Position numbers and translations under genes: made by a program. The notes under the pieces were generated by a model that did no database searches, was not told where the DNA came from, and saw only the letters and a list, made by a program, of their open reading frames with translations. 64,000 bases of DNA, from assembly GCF_041447285.1 (NCBI RefSeq), contig NZ_JBGMEB010000014.1, forward strand, positions 62,001 through 126,000. The letters are read 5' to 3'. This DNA comes from Methanomethylovorans sp041447285. Its GTDB lineage: Archaea > Halobacteriota > Methanosarcinia > Methanosarcinales > Methanosarcinaceae. This document shows, piece after piece, positions 26,473 to 35,484 of this stretch (the stretch's first letter is position 1; each line of letters begins with the position of its first letter).

Positions 26473-26547
26473 CTGGTATCATTCGGATGTTACATTACAT
26501 CGCAATACTTATAGCCTATTCACTTCATGTATACCCAGGTTCTTACG

Positions 26548-27645
26548 ATGAATGCAGTATTAGGATTAGAAGATGGAACAGTTATACAAGGCACCGGGTT
26601 CGGTGCTGAAGGCATAGTTTCTGGAGAACTGGTTTTTACTACTCAATATACAGGTTATGAGGAGGCACTTTCTGACCCTTCGTATAAAGGGCAGATCTTG
26701 ATGTTCACTTATCCACTTATCGGTAATTACGGTGTTAGTAACAATTGTTTTGAATCTGACGGAGTTAAGGCAGAAGGTCTTGTGGTGAGGGAATCCTGCC
26801 CGGAGCCTTCTCATTATAAATCTAAACGTACAATTTTCCAGCTTATGGAGGATGAGGGTAAGCCCGGCATAGCTGGAGTGGACACGCGTATGCTTACAAT
26901 AAAGACGCGTGAATATGGTACACTGCGTGCAGCTCTGATAAATGGCAGTGATGATGGGGAAGAAGCTGTGAGGCTTGCAAGGAAACAGCCCCACATATCT
27001 GAATTGGACTACATATCAATGGTAACCTGCAAGACTCCTTACAGGCTGGAAAGTCCCCTGAGAGATCCTTACAATCCAAAACATGTTGTGCTAATGGATA
27101 TGGGTATGAAGCGCAGCATCACCACCAGTCTGCTCAAGAGGGGCATTGACATTACTGTGGTGCCTGCAAATGCAAGTACCTCAATGATAGAATCATACGA
27201 ACCTGACATGCTTTTCCTCTCCAATGGTCCAGGGGACCCTCAGCAGGCAAAGAATGCGGTAGAGGCGGTAAAGAAGTTTGCCGGAACAATGCCCATTGTG
27301 GGAATATGCCTGGGACATCAGATCTTATCCCTGGCTCTGGGTGCTGAGACCTACAAGCTGAAGTTCGGACACAGGGGAGCAAATCAGCCGGTCAAGGATT
27401 TCGAGACAGGTATAGTACACATAACTTCTCAGAACCATGGGTTTGCGGTGAATGGTGATTCATTTGAGTCCGAAGATGTGGTCGTTACTCAGGTCAATGC
27501 CAATGATAAAACTGTGGAAGGTATAGCTCACAAGTATCTTGACATGTTCAGCGTGCAGTATCATCCAGATGCACATCCGGGTCCCATGGATACAGAAACG
27601 ATATTCTTCGGTAAAGTGCTCAAGCTCCTGGAAGGTGAGCAATAA
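26548..27645 (+). CDS. carA: Carbamoyl-phosphate synthase small subunit
   Basis: 365 residues from ATG 26548 (MNAVLGLEDGTVIQGTGFG), which fits family N-termini better than the ATG at 26527. CarA hydrolyses glutamine and channels ammonia to CarB. The class I amidotransferase site GICLGHQILSLALGAE holds the nucleophile Cys; His and Glu are in VQYHPDAHPGP. The stop shares one base with the carB start (TAATG), so translation is coupled. It feeds arginine and pyrimidine synthesis. Confidence 0.96.
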   Translation: MNAVLGLEDGTVIQGTGFGAEGIVSGELVFTTQYTGYEEALSDPSYKGQILMFTYPLIGNYGVSNNCFESDGVKAEGLVVRESCPEPSHYKSKRTIFQLMEDEGKPGIAGVDTRMLTIKTREYGTLRAALINGSDDGEEAVRLARKQPHISELDYISMVTCKTPYRLESPLRDPYNPKHVVLMDMGMKRSITTSLLKRGIDITVVPANASTSMIESYEPDMLFLSNGPGDPQQAKNAVEAVKKFAGTMPIVGICLGHQILSLALGAETYKLKFGHRGANQPVKDFETGIVHITSQNHGFAVNGDSFESEDVVVTQVNANDKTVEGIAHKYLDMFSVQYHPDAHPGPMDTETIFFGKVLKLLEGEQ

Positions 27646-30600
27646 TGCCAAAGAGGACAGATATTAAGAAAGTGTTGCTTATAGGCTCAGGTCCTATCAC
27701 CATCGGACAGGCAGCAGAATTTGACTTTTCAGGTAGCCAGGCATGCAGGTCCCTCAAGGAAGAGGGGCTGCAGGTGGTGCTTGTCAACTCCAATCCGGCT
27801 ACTATTATGACAGATCCTGAGATGGCAGATGCAGTCTATATAGAGCCTCTTGATCCCAAGACCGTAGCAAAGATCATTGAAAAGGAAAGGCCTGATGGTA
27901 TTATTGCAGGTATAGGCGGCCAGACCGGTCTTAACATTACCAGTGAGCTTGCTGAGATGGGAGTCTTTGAAAAGTTTGGAGTAAAACTTTTGGGTACACC
28001 TCTTCAGGCCATTAAAAATACCGAGGATCGTGAACTCTTTAAGGAAACAATGGAGAGCATCGGAGAAAAAGTACCTCGCAGCAAGGCAGTGTCCACACTT
28101 GCAGAAGCAGAAGGGCTCATTGATGAGCTAGGTTTGCCTCTAATTATAAGGCCAGCTTACACGCTGGGAGGTGCCGGAGGCGGTATAGCCCATTCCCGCG
28201 ATGAACTATTGGAAATCACTGAAAGGGGACTTCGTCGCAGCCGTATCAGCCAAGTGCTTATAGAGGAAAGTGTGCTGGGCTGGAAGGAATTTGAGTACGA
28301 GGTCATGAGGGATGCCAACGATACTTGTATCGTAATATGTAACATGGAGAACCTCGATCCAATGGGTATACACACCGGAGAATCCATTGTAGTCACACCT
28401 TCTCAGACACTTAACGATGAAGACCATCAGATGCTCAGGACAGCAGCCATTAAGATCATCCGTGCATTGGGAATTGAAGGTGGCTGTAACATACAGTTCG
28501 CTGTGAAGGATGGGGAATATAGAATAGTAGAGGTCAATCCTCGTGTATCCCGTTCATCTGCTCTTGCATCCAAGGCAACAGGCTACCCAATAGCAAGGGT
28601 CACTGCAAAGATAGCTATAGGCATGGCGCTGGATGAGATCCTCAACGATGTTACCAAGAAAACCCCTGCATCCTTTGAACCCACCATTGACTACATTGTG
28701 ACAAAGATCCCACGCTGGCCATTCGATAAGTTTGTGACAGCAGATAAAACTTTGACCACTGCCATGAAGAGTACCGGAGAGGTAATGGCCATCGGCAGGA
28801 CCATTGAAGAGTCATTGCTCAAAGCTATAAGGTCACTGGATATTGACATGTGTCTTGGTAAAGGTGACTGGAATGATAATGAGATCCCGGCACTTCTGAA
28901 GACTCCCACAAGCGAAAGGCTCTTTGTTATATACAAAGCTCTTGCCACAGTTTTCTCAGTGGAAGAGGTTACAGAACTTACAGCTATTGATCCTTTCTTC
29001 CTCAGGAAGATCAGAAACATCATTGAGATGGAAAATGCTCTTAAGGAAGCTGCTTCTAAGGGCGATCTGTCCATAGACCTTCTCAGGAAAAGCAAGCGTA
29101 TGGGCTTCATTGACGAGCGCATTGGCGAGCTTACCGACAAGACCCGGGTAGAGATCAATGATCTAAGGCGTAATGCAGGTATCGTTGCCACTTATAAGAT
29201 GGTAGACACCTGTGCTGCAGAGTTCGCGGCTGCAACTCCTTATTATTACTCATGCTACGAGCAGATGTGCGAGACAAATCCCTCTGACAAGAAGAAGGTC
29301 CTTATCCTGGGTGCAGGTCCCATCAGGATCGGTCAGGGTATCGAATTCGACTACTGTACAGTACATGCTGTGACAGCCATCAGGGAAGAAGGCATAGAAG
29401 CTCATATCATAAACAACAACCCTGAAACTGTATCTACTGACTATGATACTTCTGACAAGCTCTTCTTTGAGCCTCTGACCCTTGAGGATGTTATGAACGT
29501 CATCGAGAGGGAGAAGCCTGATGGAGTGCTGGTGCAGTTTGGCGGCCAGACCTCTGTGAATCTCGCAATACCCCTGGAAAAAGAGCTCAAGAGGCGCACT
29601 GATATCCCAACCGTTATCATGGGCACTTCCCCTGCAGACATGGATGTTGCAGAGGATAGGGAAAAATTCAACTTAATGATGAAGAAGCTGGGGATCAACC
29701 AGCCGGAAGCGGGTTATGCAACTTCTCAGAAAGGGGCGTTTGAGGTTGCTGCACGTATTGGATATCCTGTACTTGTCAGGCCTTCATACGTATTGGGCGG
29801 CAGGGCTATGGAGATAGTGTACGACCAGAACGATCTTGAAAGGTACATGCGCGAGGCTGTCAGGGTATCTCCGCAACATCCGATCCTCATTGATGATTTC
29901 CTGGAGAGCGCTTTAGAGATCGATGTTGATGCTGTATGTGATGGCAAGGATGTGCTCATAGGTGCTATTATGGAGCACATTGAGGAAGCAGGTGTGCATT
30001 CCGGTGACTCTGCCTGTGTGATCCCGCCTCAGTCATTTGATGAGGAAACCCTGGAAACTGTCAGGGACTACACACGTAAGATCGCACTGGCATTGAACGT
30101 GAAGGGATTGCTCAACATCCAGATGGCAAAACAGAACGGTACTGTTTATGTCCTGGAAGCAAATCCTCGCTCAAGCAGGACTGTGCCCTTTGTTTCTAAG
30201 GCAGTGGGACTTCCGCTTGCGAAGATAGCTGCAAAGGTTATTATGGGTCATTCCTTGAAAGACATGGGTTATTCACTTGATAAGGAACCCCAGGTGAACC
30301 ATGTATCTGTTAAGGAAGTACTGTTGCCTTTCGACAAGCTGCCGGGTGCAGATCCGGTGCTGGGTCCTGAGATGAAGAGTACCGGTGAGGTCATGGGCAT
30401 AGACTATGACTACGGCCGTGCTTTCTTCAAGGCGCAGCTTAGCGCAGATAACCTATTGCCTCTTAGTGGAAAGGTTTTCATGTCCATCCGGGGGGCTGAT
30501 AGGGTGCAGCTTGTGGAAGTTGCCCGTAAGCTGAAAAATGCCGGAATTGAGCTCATAGGCACTGACGGTACTGCGGAGTACCTTGCAGAGCATGGAATTA

Positions 30601-30872
30601 AGATGGATATCATCAAGAAGGTGCGTGAGGGAAGCCCCAATGTCATCGATATGATGCGCAGAAACGAGGTGTCCCTTGTAATCAATACGCCTATCAACAA
30701 ACAGGCTCGTAAGGATGGTTACAGGATTCGCAGGGCTGCCGTGGACTTCAAGATACCGTACATCACCACCATCCAGGCAGCAATTGCTGCGGCCAGAGCC
30801 ATTGAATCTATGAAAGCCGGTGAGATCATCACCAAGTCCATCAACGAATACCACAAGGATATCCTTAATTAA
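27645..30872 (+). CDS. carB: Carbamoyl-phosphate synthase large subunit
   Basis: 1075 residues with the full layout: two ATP-grasp halves (KVLLIGSGPITIGQAAEFDF and KVLILGAGPIRIGQGIEFDY as their starts), an oligomerisation region between, and a C-terminal MGS-like allosteric domain (about 930-1060). No truncation is seen. It makes carbamoyl phosphate for pyrimidines and arginine. argG lies 59 bp downstream after a hairpin. Confidence 0.97.
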   Translation: MPKRTDIKKVLLIGSGPITIGQAAEFDFSGSQACRSLKEEGLQVVLVNSNPATIMTDPEMADAVYIEPLDPKTVAKIIEKERPDGIIAGIGGQTGLNITSELAEMGVFEKFGVKLLGTPLQAIKNTEDRELFKETMESIGEKVPRSKAVSTLAEAEGLIDELGLPLIIRPAYTLGGAGGGIAHSRDELLEITERGLRRSRISQVLIEESVLGWKEFEYEVMRDANDTCIVICNMENLDPMGIHTGESIVVTPSQTLNDEDHQMLRTAAIKIIRALGIEGGCNIQFAVKDGEYRIVEVNPRVSRSSALASKATGYPIARVTAKIAIGMALDEILNDVTKKTPASFEPTIDYIVTKIPRWPFDKFVTADKTLTTAMKSTGEVMAIGRTIEESLLKAIRSLDIDMCLGKGDWNDNEIPALLKTPTSERLFVIYKALATVFSVEEVTELTAIDPFFLRKIRNIIEMENALKEAASKGDLSIDLLRKSKRMGFIDERIGELTDKTRVEINDLRRNAGIVATYKMVDTCAAEFAAATPYYYSCYEQMCETNPSDKKKVLILGAGPIRIGQGIEFDYCTVHAVTAIREEGIEAHIINNNPETVSTDYDTSDKLFFEPLTLEDVMNVIEREKPDGVLVQFGGQTSVNLAIPLEKELKRRTDIPTVIMGTSPADMDVAEDREKFNLMMKKLGINQPEAGYATSQKGAFEVAARIGYPVLVRPSYVLGGRAMEIVYDQNDLERYMREAVRVSPQHPILIDDFLESALEIDVDAVCDGKDVLIGAIMEHIEEAGVHSGDSACVIPPQSFDEETLETVRDYTRKIALALNVKGLLNIQMAKQNGTVYVLEANPRSSRTVPFVSKAVGLPLAKIAAKVIMGHSLKDMGYSLDKEPQVNHVSVKEVLLPFDKLPGADPVLGPEMKSTGEVMGIDYDYGRAFFKAQLSADNLLPLSGKVFMSIRGADRVQLVEVARKLKNAGIELIGTDGTAEYLAEHGIKMDIIKKVREGSPNVIDMMRRNEVSLVINTPINKQARKDGYRIRRAAVDFKIPYITTIQAAIAAARAIESMKAGEIITKSINEYHKDILN

Positions 30873-30877
30873 GGATA
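30860..30877 (+). terminator. Hairpin at the carB stop followed by a T-run
   Basis: TATCCTTAATTAAGGATA is a perfect palindrome overlapping the carB stop codon and is followed by CCCTTTTTTACTTTTC. It could end or attenuate carAB before argG. Confidence 0.45.
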
Positions 30878-30931
30878 CCCTTTTTTACTTTTCTTGTCTT
30901 ATATTTCGAGTATATTCTGAGGAAGGATATC

Positions 30932-32113
30932 ATGTCAAAGAAAGTAGTGCTCGCTTATTCAGGGGGATTGGATACATCCGTATGCATCCCCATACTCAAG
31001 GAAGAATACGGTTACGATAAGGTCATCACAGTGTCCGTGGATGTTGGACAGCCAAAAAATGAAGTTCAAGAGGCTGAACAAAAGGCAAAGAAGATAAGTG
31101 ACGGACATTACACCATTGATGCTAAAGCGGAATTTGTGAAGGATTACATTTTCCCTCTTATCAAAGCCAATGGTGACTATGAGGGTTATGTGATGGGTAC
31201 TTCCGTAGCCCGTCCGCTCATTGCACGTAAAGTCGTGGAAGTTGCGGAGAAAGAAGGTGCAGTGGCACTTGCGCATGGCTGTACTGGCAAGGGTAACGAC
31301 CAGCTTAGGTTCGAGGCTGTGTTCAGGCTCACCAGCATGGATGTCGTGGCACCAATGAGGGATATGAACCTAACACGTGAGTGGGAGATCGACTATGCAA
31401 AGAAGCATGGTATTCCCGTGGCAGCTACCACCGCCAAGCCGTGGAGTGTTGATGAGAACATCTGGAGTCGCAGTATCGAGGGTGGCAAACTGGAAGATCC
31501 CGGATTCATCCCTCCTGAGGAGATCTATCAGTGGACCGTATCCCCTGAGAAGGCACCTGAGGCTCAGAATGTTGTTATCGGCTTTGAGAACGGCGTGCCT
31601 GTATCCCTGGACGGTAAGAAACTTGGCGGCGTGGAGCTTATCGAACAGCTCAACGAGATCGCAGGCTCTCATGGCGTGGGACGCACTGACATGATCGAGG
31701 ACCGTGTGCTGGGACTTAAAGCCAGGGAGAATTATGAACACCCTGCAGCCACTGTATTGCTCACAGCCCACAGGGACCTGGAGAAGCTGGTGCTTACCAG
31801 GCTTGAGCTGAAGTTCAAGAAGATCGTGGACGAACAGTGGTCTGAGCTTGCCTATTCCGGTCTTGTGGACGAACCCCTATACCACGACCTGAACGCTTTC
31901 ATCGACAAGACCCAGGAGCGGGTCACAGGTACTGTCACAGTGAAGCTCTACAAAGGCAGCGTTACACTGCTGGCACGTACATCACCATACGCCCTGTACT
32001 CCGAAGACCTTGTATCCTTCAACACTTCTTCCATCGACCAGAAGGACGCCGAGGGTTTTGCCAAGTACCACGGTTTCCAGGCCAGGCTGTACAAGAGATT
32101 TGTTGAGAAGTAA
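30932..32113 (+). CDS. argG: Argininosuccinate synthase
   Basis: 393 residues. It joins citrulline and aspartate with ATP. The PP-loop KKVVLAYSGGLDTSVCIPIL, then AHGCTGKGNDQLRFE and EDRVLGLKARENYEHPAA are diagnostic. Length is normal for the family. It lies downstream of carAB, so carbamoyl phosphate and arginine formation are grouped. GAGGAAGG precedes the ATG. Confidence 0.97.
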   Translation: MSKKVVLAYSGGLDTSVCIPILKEEYGYDKVITVSVDVGQPKNEVQEAEQKAKKISDGHYTIDAKAEFVKDYIFPLIKANGDYEGYVMGTSVARPLIARKVVEVAEKEGAVALAHGCTGKGNDQLRFEAVFRLTSMDVVAPMRDMNLTREWEIDYAKKHGIPVAATTAKPWSVDENIWSRSIEGGKLEDPGFIPPEEIYQWTVSPEKAPEAQNVVIGFENGVPVSLDGKKLGGVELIEQLNEIAGSHGVGRTDMIEDRVLGLKARENYEHPAATVLLTAHRDLEKLVLTRLELKFKKIVDEQWSELAYSGLVDEPLYHDLNAFIDKTQERVTGTVTVKLYKGSVTLLARTSPYALYSEDLVSFNTSSIDQKDAEGFAKYHGFQARLYKRFVEK

Positions 32114-32297
32114 GATCGTATGCTTAAGAGGCATACCTTCTTTTGTTCTATTTAATTTTATACAAGACTTTTCAGCACATATTCCTTTCATGAGGAATAT
32201 TTTCCTATTACTTTTTTGATGGGAAAAGACAGCAAAAATTTGTAAGGTTACACTTTCCTTAAACTCTTAACTGGAGTATTTCAAATGTACGTTTTCC

Positions 32298-33524
32298 TCA
32301 AAACATTGTTATTGGTGTTTTTTTGTTGATTAAATGAACCGATTGACAAGTTTCAAATACATCAATTCCTTCAGTGGACAAGCTATCTTTGATATAATCT
32401 ATACTGAACAATGTATTTTTAGTTAATATTGCAATTCTATGAATTAACATCCTTTTACTAAGCTTTTCCAGAGTAATTTCACCTTTGAGAATTATTTTAT
32501 CTGGTTTACTATTATTGTCGTAGCTTAAATTCGAAAGGGAAAAAAGAGGATGATTTTTTGGACTTACAAGAGTATCATTACTATTAGGTGGAGTGATATC
32601 ATCTGTAAATTGTAGTTTAAAACTTTCTTTGAACAATCCATCCATGATTAATTTGAACCCAGTATACGTCATTACACTACCTGAGTTACTAATATCGAAA
32701 TAAACTCCGTTTATTTCTCTCCATAACCGAAGAAGTATTGTATATGCTTCAGAGATTACTTTTGGATTGAGATTCTCATGGGGTAACATTATCTTGTTTT
32801 TAGAATGAAATAGCGAGCATCTAACGTTTTCGTATTGTGTACCTACAAGAAAGGCAACAGGATCTTTTGTTCCAAATGGAACTATTGTTAAAAGATCAAT
32901 TTTTATGCTAATAAAGTTTAATGCTCGTTTAAACCATTTTGTTTCAGATTCATCATTATTTTTTGGACATATTTGATTCAGTGTGGACTCAAAGGCTAAG
33001 AACAGATTTCTGTATGCTTCATATAAATCAGAACTCATTTGTGATAGACGATAAAATCTGAAAGCAGGTTCCCAACTTAATTGAGGTTGCTTCTGTAATG
33101 GTATTACATTTCCATCTTTGTCTTTTTGTATAATATTAACCCCTATTTGAGGGCAAAATTCTAAAATTCCAACCCTTCGTAAGGAATATTGTCCATTGTA
33201 GTTTATTACAAGTGTGTGTTCATCTACAGGTTGAAGCGTGTGCATATGAATGTGATTTTGTAAGGAAAGTATATCTAACGATTTTTGACAATACTCAAAA
33301 CCATTTTTTAATATTTCTTCGTCTGACAAAACTTGCTTGCATCGTGCTACAATTGAATTTTGCCCTTTTCTCATTTCAACTTCCAAATTGCCATTATCGA
33401 ATGAATATAATATATCTATTTGGCTGTCCAAATTTAGTTGAAAAGCTATACCACTATAAAAAATCTCTTTGCTATTATTTTTCCCTTCACGTCCCCCTAA
33501 GTAGATTTTGCCAATTTGAGCCAT
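32298..33524 (-). CDS. Hypothetical protein of 408 residues
   Basis: Starts MAQIGKIYLGGREGKNNSKE. No membrane segment or catalytic motif is evident; the first 150 residues look beta-rich and the centre helix-rich (LYEAYRNLFLAFESTLNQIC, NVRCSLFHSKNKIM), somewhat like HEPN/ApeA-type abortive-infection or methylamine-associated hypothetical proteins, but I cannot place it. Codon use is AT-rich and it stands alone between argG and a decayed region, which hints at acquisition. Function unknown. Confidence 0.6.
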   Translation of the reverse strand: MAQIGKIYLGGREGKNNSKEIFYSGIAFQLNLDSQIDILYSFDNGNLEVEMRKGQNSIVARCKQVLSDEEILKNGFEYCQKSLDILSLQNHIHMHTLQPVDEHTLVINYNGQYSLRRVGILEFCPQIGVNIIQKDKDGNVIPLQKQPQLSWEPAFRFYRLSQMSSDLYEAYRNLFLAFESTLNQICPKNNDESETKWFKRALNFISIKIDLLTIVPFGTKDPVAFLVGTQYENVRCSLFHSKNKIMLPHENLNPKVISEAYTILLRLWREINGVYFDISNSGSVMTYTGFKLIMDGLFKESFKLQFTDDITPPNSNDTLVSPKNHPLFSLSNLSYDNNSKPDKIILKGEITLEKLSKRMLIHRIAILTKNTLFSIDYIKDSLSTEGIDVFETCQSVHLINKKTPITMF

Positions 33525-33810
33525 TTCTCACTTTCCTCTGTTTCAAGCTTAGTTAAATATAGACTACTTAATAAAAAGTTACTTTCTGTTTAATGCATCA
33601 AACTGTTAAGGTAGATTATTATATTCAGTACTACTTGGTAGATTCGGGAGAAGAGTACTGTTAACCCACAATGAATCAAATACAACATCTTAAACAATAA
33701 TCAGTATTGTTTAAGGATATAATATTTATTCTGGGCCCTTACTTTACATTTTCACCGTAAAGATCCTAGGAATAGAAAATACAGCAGTTTTAAAAAGGGA
33801 TATATAGAGC

Positions 33811-34696
33811 TTATTTTATGTTCTCTAGAGTTTTATACAAATGTAATCCAATAACATTGTAATGTATTTGCACCATTCCCTTTTCATATGAACTGACTTT
33901 AGTCAGTTCCAGTTTTATGTCATCCTGCTCGGTGAACAATGGAATTCCTCCTCCCAGGACTATTGGCAGGATACCTACTATGATCTCATCCACTAAGCCT
34001 TTCTTAAGGAATTGATTTATAGAAAGCAGCGTAAAACCCCTGAGTCTTTAGCTCAGGGGATATAAGCGTACACTTTCCATCATAACATCTATATACTATT
34101 CTATCTTTCTTTAAATTACATTACAGCTTGCGATAACCAATCGGCTGTTACGATTGAGTTCACCATAAGGCGATAACTGGTCTTGAATTAATCCAATGTT
34201 CCAAGTTCGTATTCATGTAAAGCCGAAAAGAACGAATGGACATAACTCAGTAAGGCAGGAGCTGCCTGATTTGAAGCTCATGGAGATGCCGATGGTCATC
34301 TGTGAAGTGAGAAGCCACTTAGTCTTTAGCTGAGTGTTAGTTCACTAAATTACTTCCACCCATGATCCAGATGTTGCCTTTGGTTTCAGCTTGGATCCTA
34401 TTCATGAATGAACTCATGTCCTCATCTGTAAACTCAATGTTCTTTTCTTCGGAATGGACTTTTTTATGGGTGAGCACATAAGACCTTTTTTCAGGATAGG
34501 GCCAGTCGATTCCAAACGACATAACCTTTTCATAAGTAGCGGCTCCCATCAAAATGACTTCGACATTTTTGATGAATTCCGGGTAGTAATCATAAGAAGG
34601 ATCTTCTTCCAGCCAGTCAATATCACCGTTCTTCCTTGAGATAAAACCATCAAGGCTAGTGGCAATATAAACTATTTTCCTGTTCTTTTCAGTCAT
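33811..34696 (-). pseudogene. Dihydrofolate-reductase/RibD-like gene split by a small mobile element
   Basis: The N-terminal part (34696 down to 34337) reads MTEKNRKIVYIATSLDGFIS through IWIMGGSNLVN and then stops inside the insert. The C-terminal part resumes as NQFLKKGLVDEIIVGILPIV and ends at 33811. Removing 34017-34341 restores one frame of about 185 residues (GGSNLVN|QFLKKGLVDE), the normal size for this YyaP/RibD C-terminal family of NADPH reductases. Both halves otherwise lack stops or frameshifts, so the insertion is recent and is the only lesion. Confidence 0.85.
34017..34341 (+). mobile_element. Non-autonomous IS200/IS605-like element (about 325 bp)
   Basis: The insert follows TTGAT (34012-34016), the target of ISDra2-type IS200/IS605 elements, and gives no target duplication. 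Each end has a subterminal hairpin sharing the loop AGTCTTTAGCT: CCCCTGAG/CTCAGGGG near 34037-34059 and CCACT...AGTG near 34313-34336. No tnpA or full tnpB is present. A short frame before the right hairpin (ELPDLKLMEMPMVI) may be a TnpB tail. In the family the right end is also the omega-RNA scaffold. Confidence 0.65.
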
Positions 34697-34969
34697 AATA
34701 CAGAATTAAAAGAAACTATGTAAATACATTTCCAAGTGCAATTAAAGCAAATTATTTTACTTTTCTTCTTGTATGTTAACACATTTCCTTATATATGTCA
34801 TCTATAACGACACATTAATTGGTATCGTGAAGAAGTAAAGCAGGGCACGTAGGATTATCCCTGTTTTTAGTTTCTTCCGCGCGCTCTGTTAATATGGAAT
34901 GTATAAAAGTGAATTAAAAGGGTTAGATGTGACAATAGGAAATTGCCACTTGATTTTTAAACTATTTTT
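34697..34969. other. AT-rich intergenic stretch without recognised genes
   Basis: No frame with a family match is seen. TTCCTTATATATGTC near 34790 could be a promoter. The rest up to 35265 holds the small minus-strand frame listed next and the promoter region of the IDAWC protein gene. Confidence 0.4.
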
Positions 34970-35107
34970 TCAGTAGTAGTATAAAATGTTTTTAAATACT
35001 TTCCCTTTTGAGAGAAGATGATCTTGTTTATTCAATATGAATCCATGTAGTACAGGCTTCAGTTTAAGCATTGAGGTTTCTTTTATTGATTCTGTTTTTT
35101 CTCTCAT
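34970..35107 (-). CDS. Possible 45-residue protein
   Basis: ATG at 35107-35105 is preceded by GGAGGGG (35113-35120 region) at ideal distance, one of the best ribosome sites in the window. The frame reads MREKTESIKETSMLKLKPVL and ends ...KNILYYY. It is basic, with no family match. The strong ribosome site is the main evidence. Confidence 0.35.
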   Translation of the reverse strand: MREKTESIKETSMLKLKPVLHGFILNKQDHLLSKGKVFKNILYYY

Positions 35108-35265
35108 GTAATACCCCTCCTTTTATAGGGCAGAATGCAACTACCGTGTTATTGTATATATAGTTACCTATCGATTTGTAAAACAAATATTAATTATTGC
35201 AACAGACATTATCCTTAAATAAGGAAAAATCAATCTTTTTCCGACTAATCATATGGGGTAAAACC

Positions 35266-35478
35266 ATGTCCACTAATGGAAAAACCAAAAAGGTATCAAA
35301 AAAGGAAAAAGACATAAAAGTTCCTATACTGGAAGAAGAAATCGATGCCTGGTGCGATCTGCCTCCAAAATCTTCTGATTCAAAAAGTATAGCTGATATA
35401 GAGATCGATGCCTGGTGTGCAGGTTCTCCAGATCCTGATATTGAGCAGCAGGACAAGAAAAAGAAGAAAGATGAATAG
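35266..35478 (+). CDS. Small charged protein with two EIDAWC repeats
   Basis: 70 residues from ATG 35266 after GGGGTAA. A lysine-rich start (MSTNGKTKKVSKKEKDIKVP) leads to EEEIDAWCDLPPKSSDSK and then IEIDAWCAGSPDPDIE, two copies of EIDAWC followed by acidic/Pro sequence, and a lysine-rich tail KKKKKDE. One Cys and one Trp occur per repeat. No family is recognised. It converges with the histidine kinase gene, 6 bp apart. Repeated D-x-W-C units could bind metal or be a modified peptide core; both are guesses. Confidence 0.6.
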   Translation: MSTNGKTKKVSKKEKDIKVPILEEEIDAWCDLPPKSSDSKSIADIEIDAWCAGSPDPDIEQQDKKKKKDE

Positions 35479-35484
35479 TAATGA

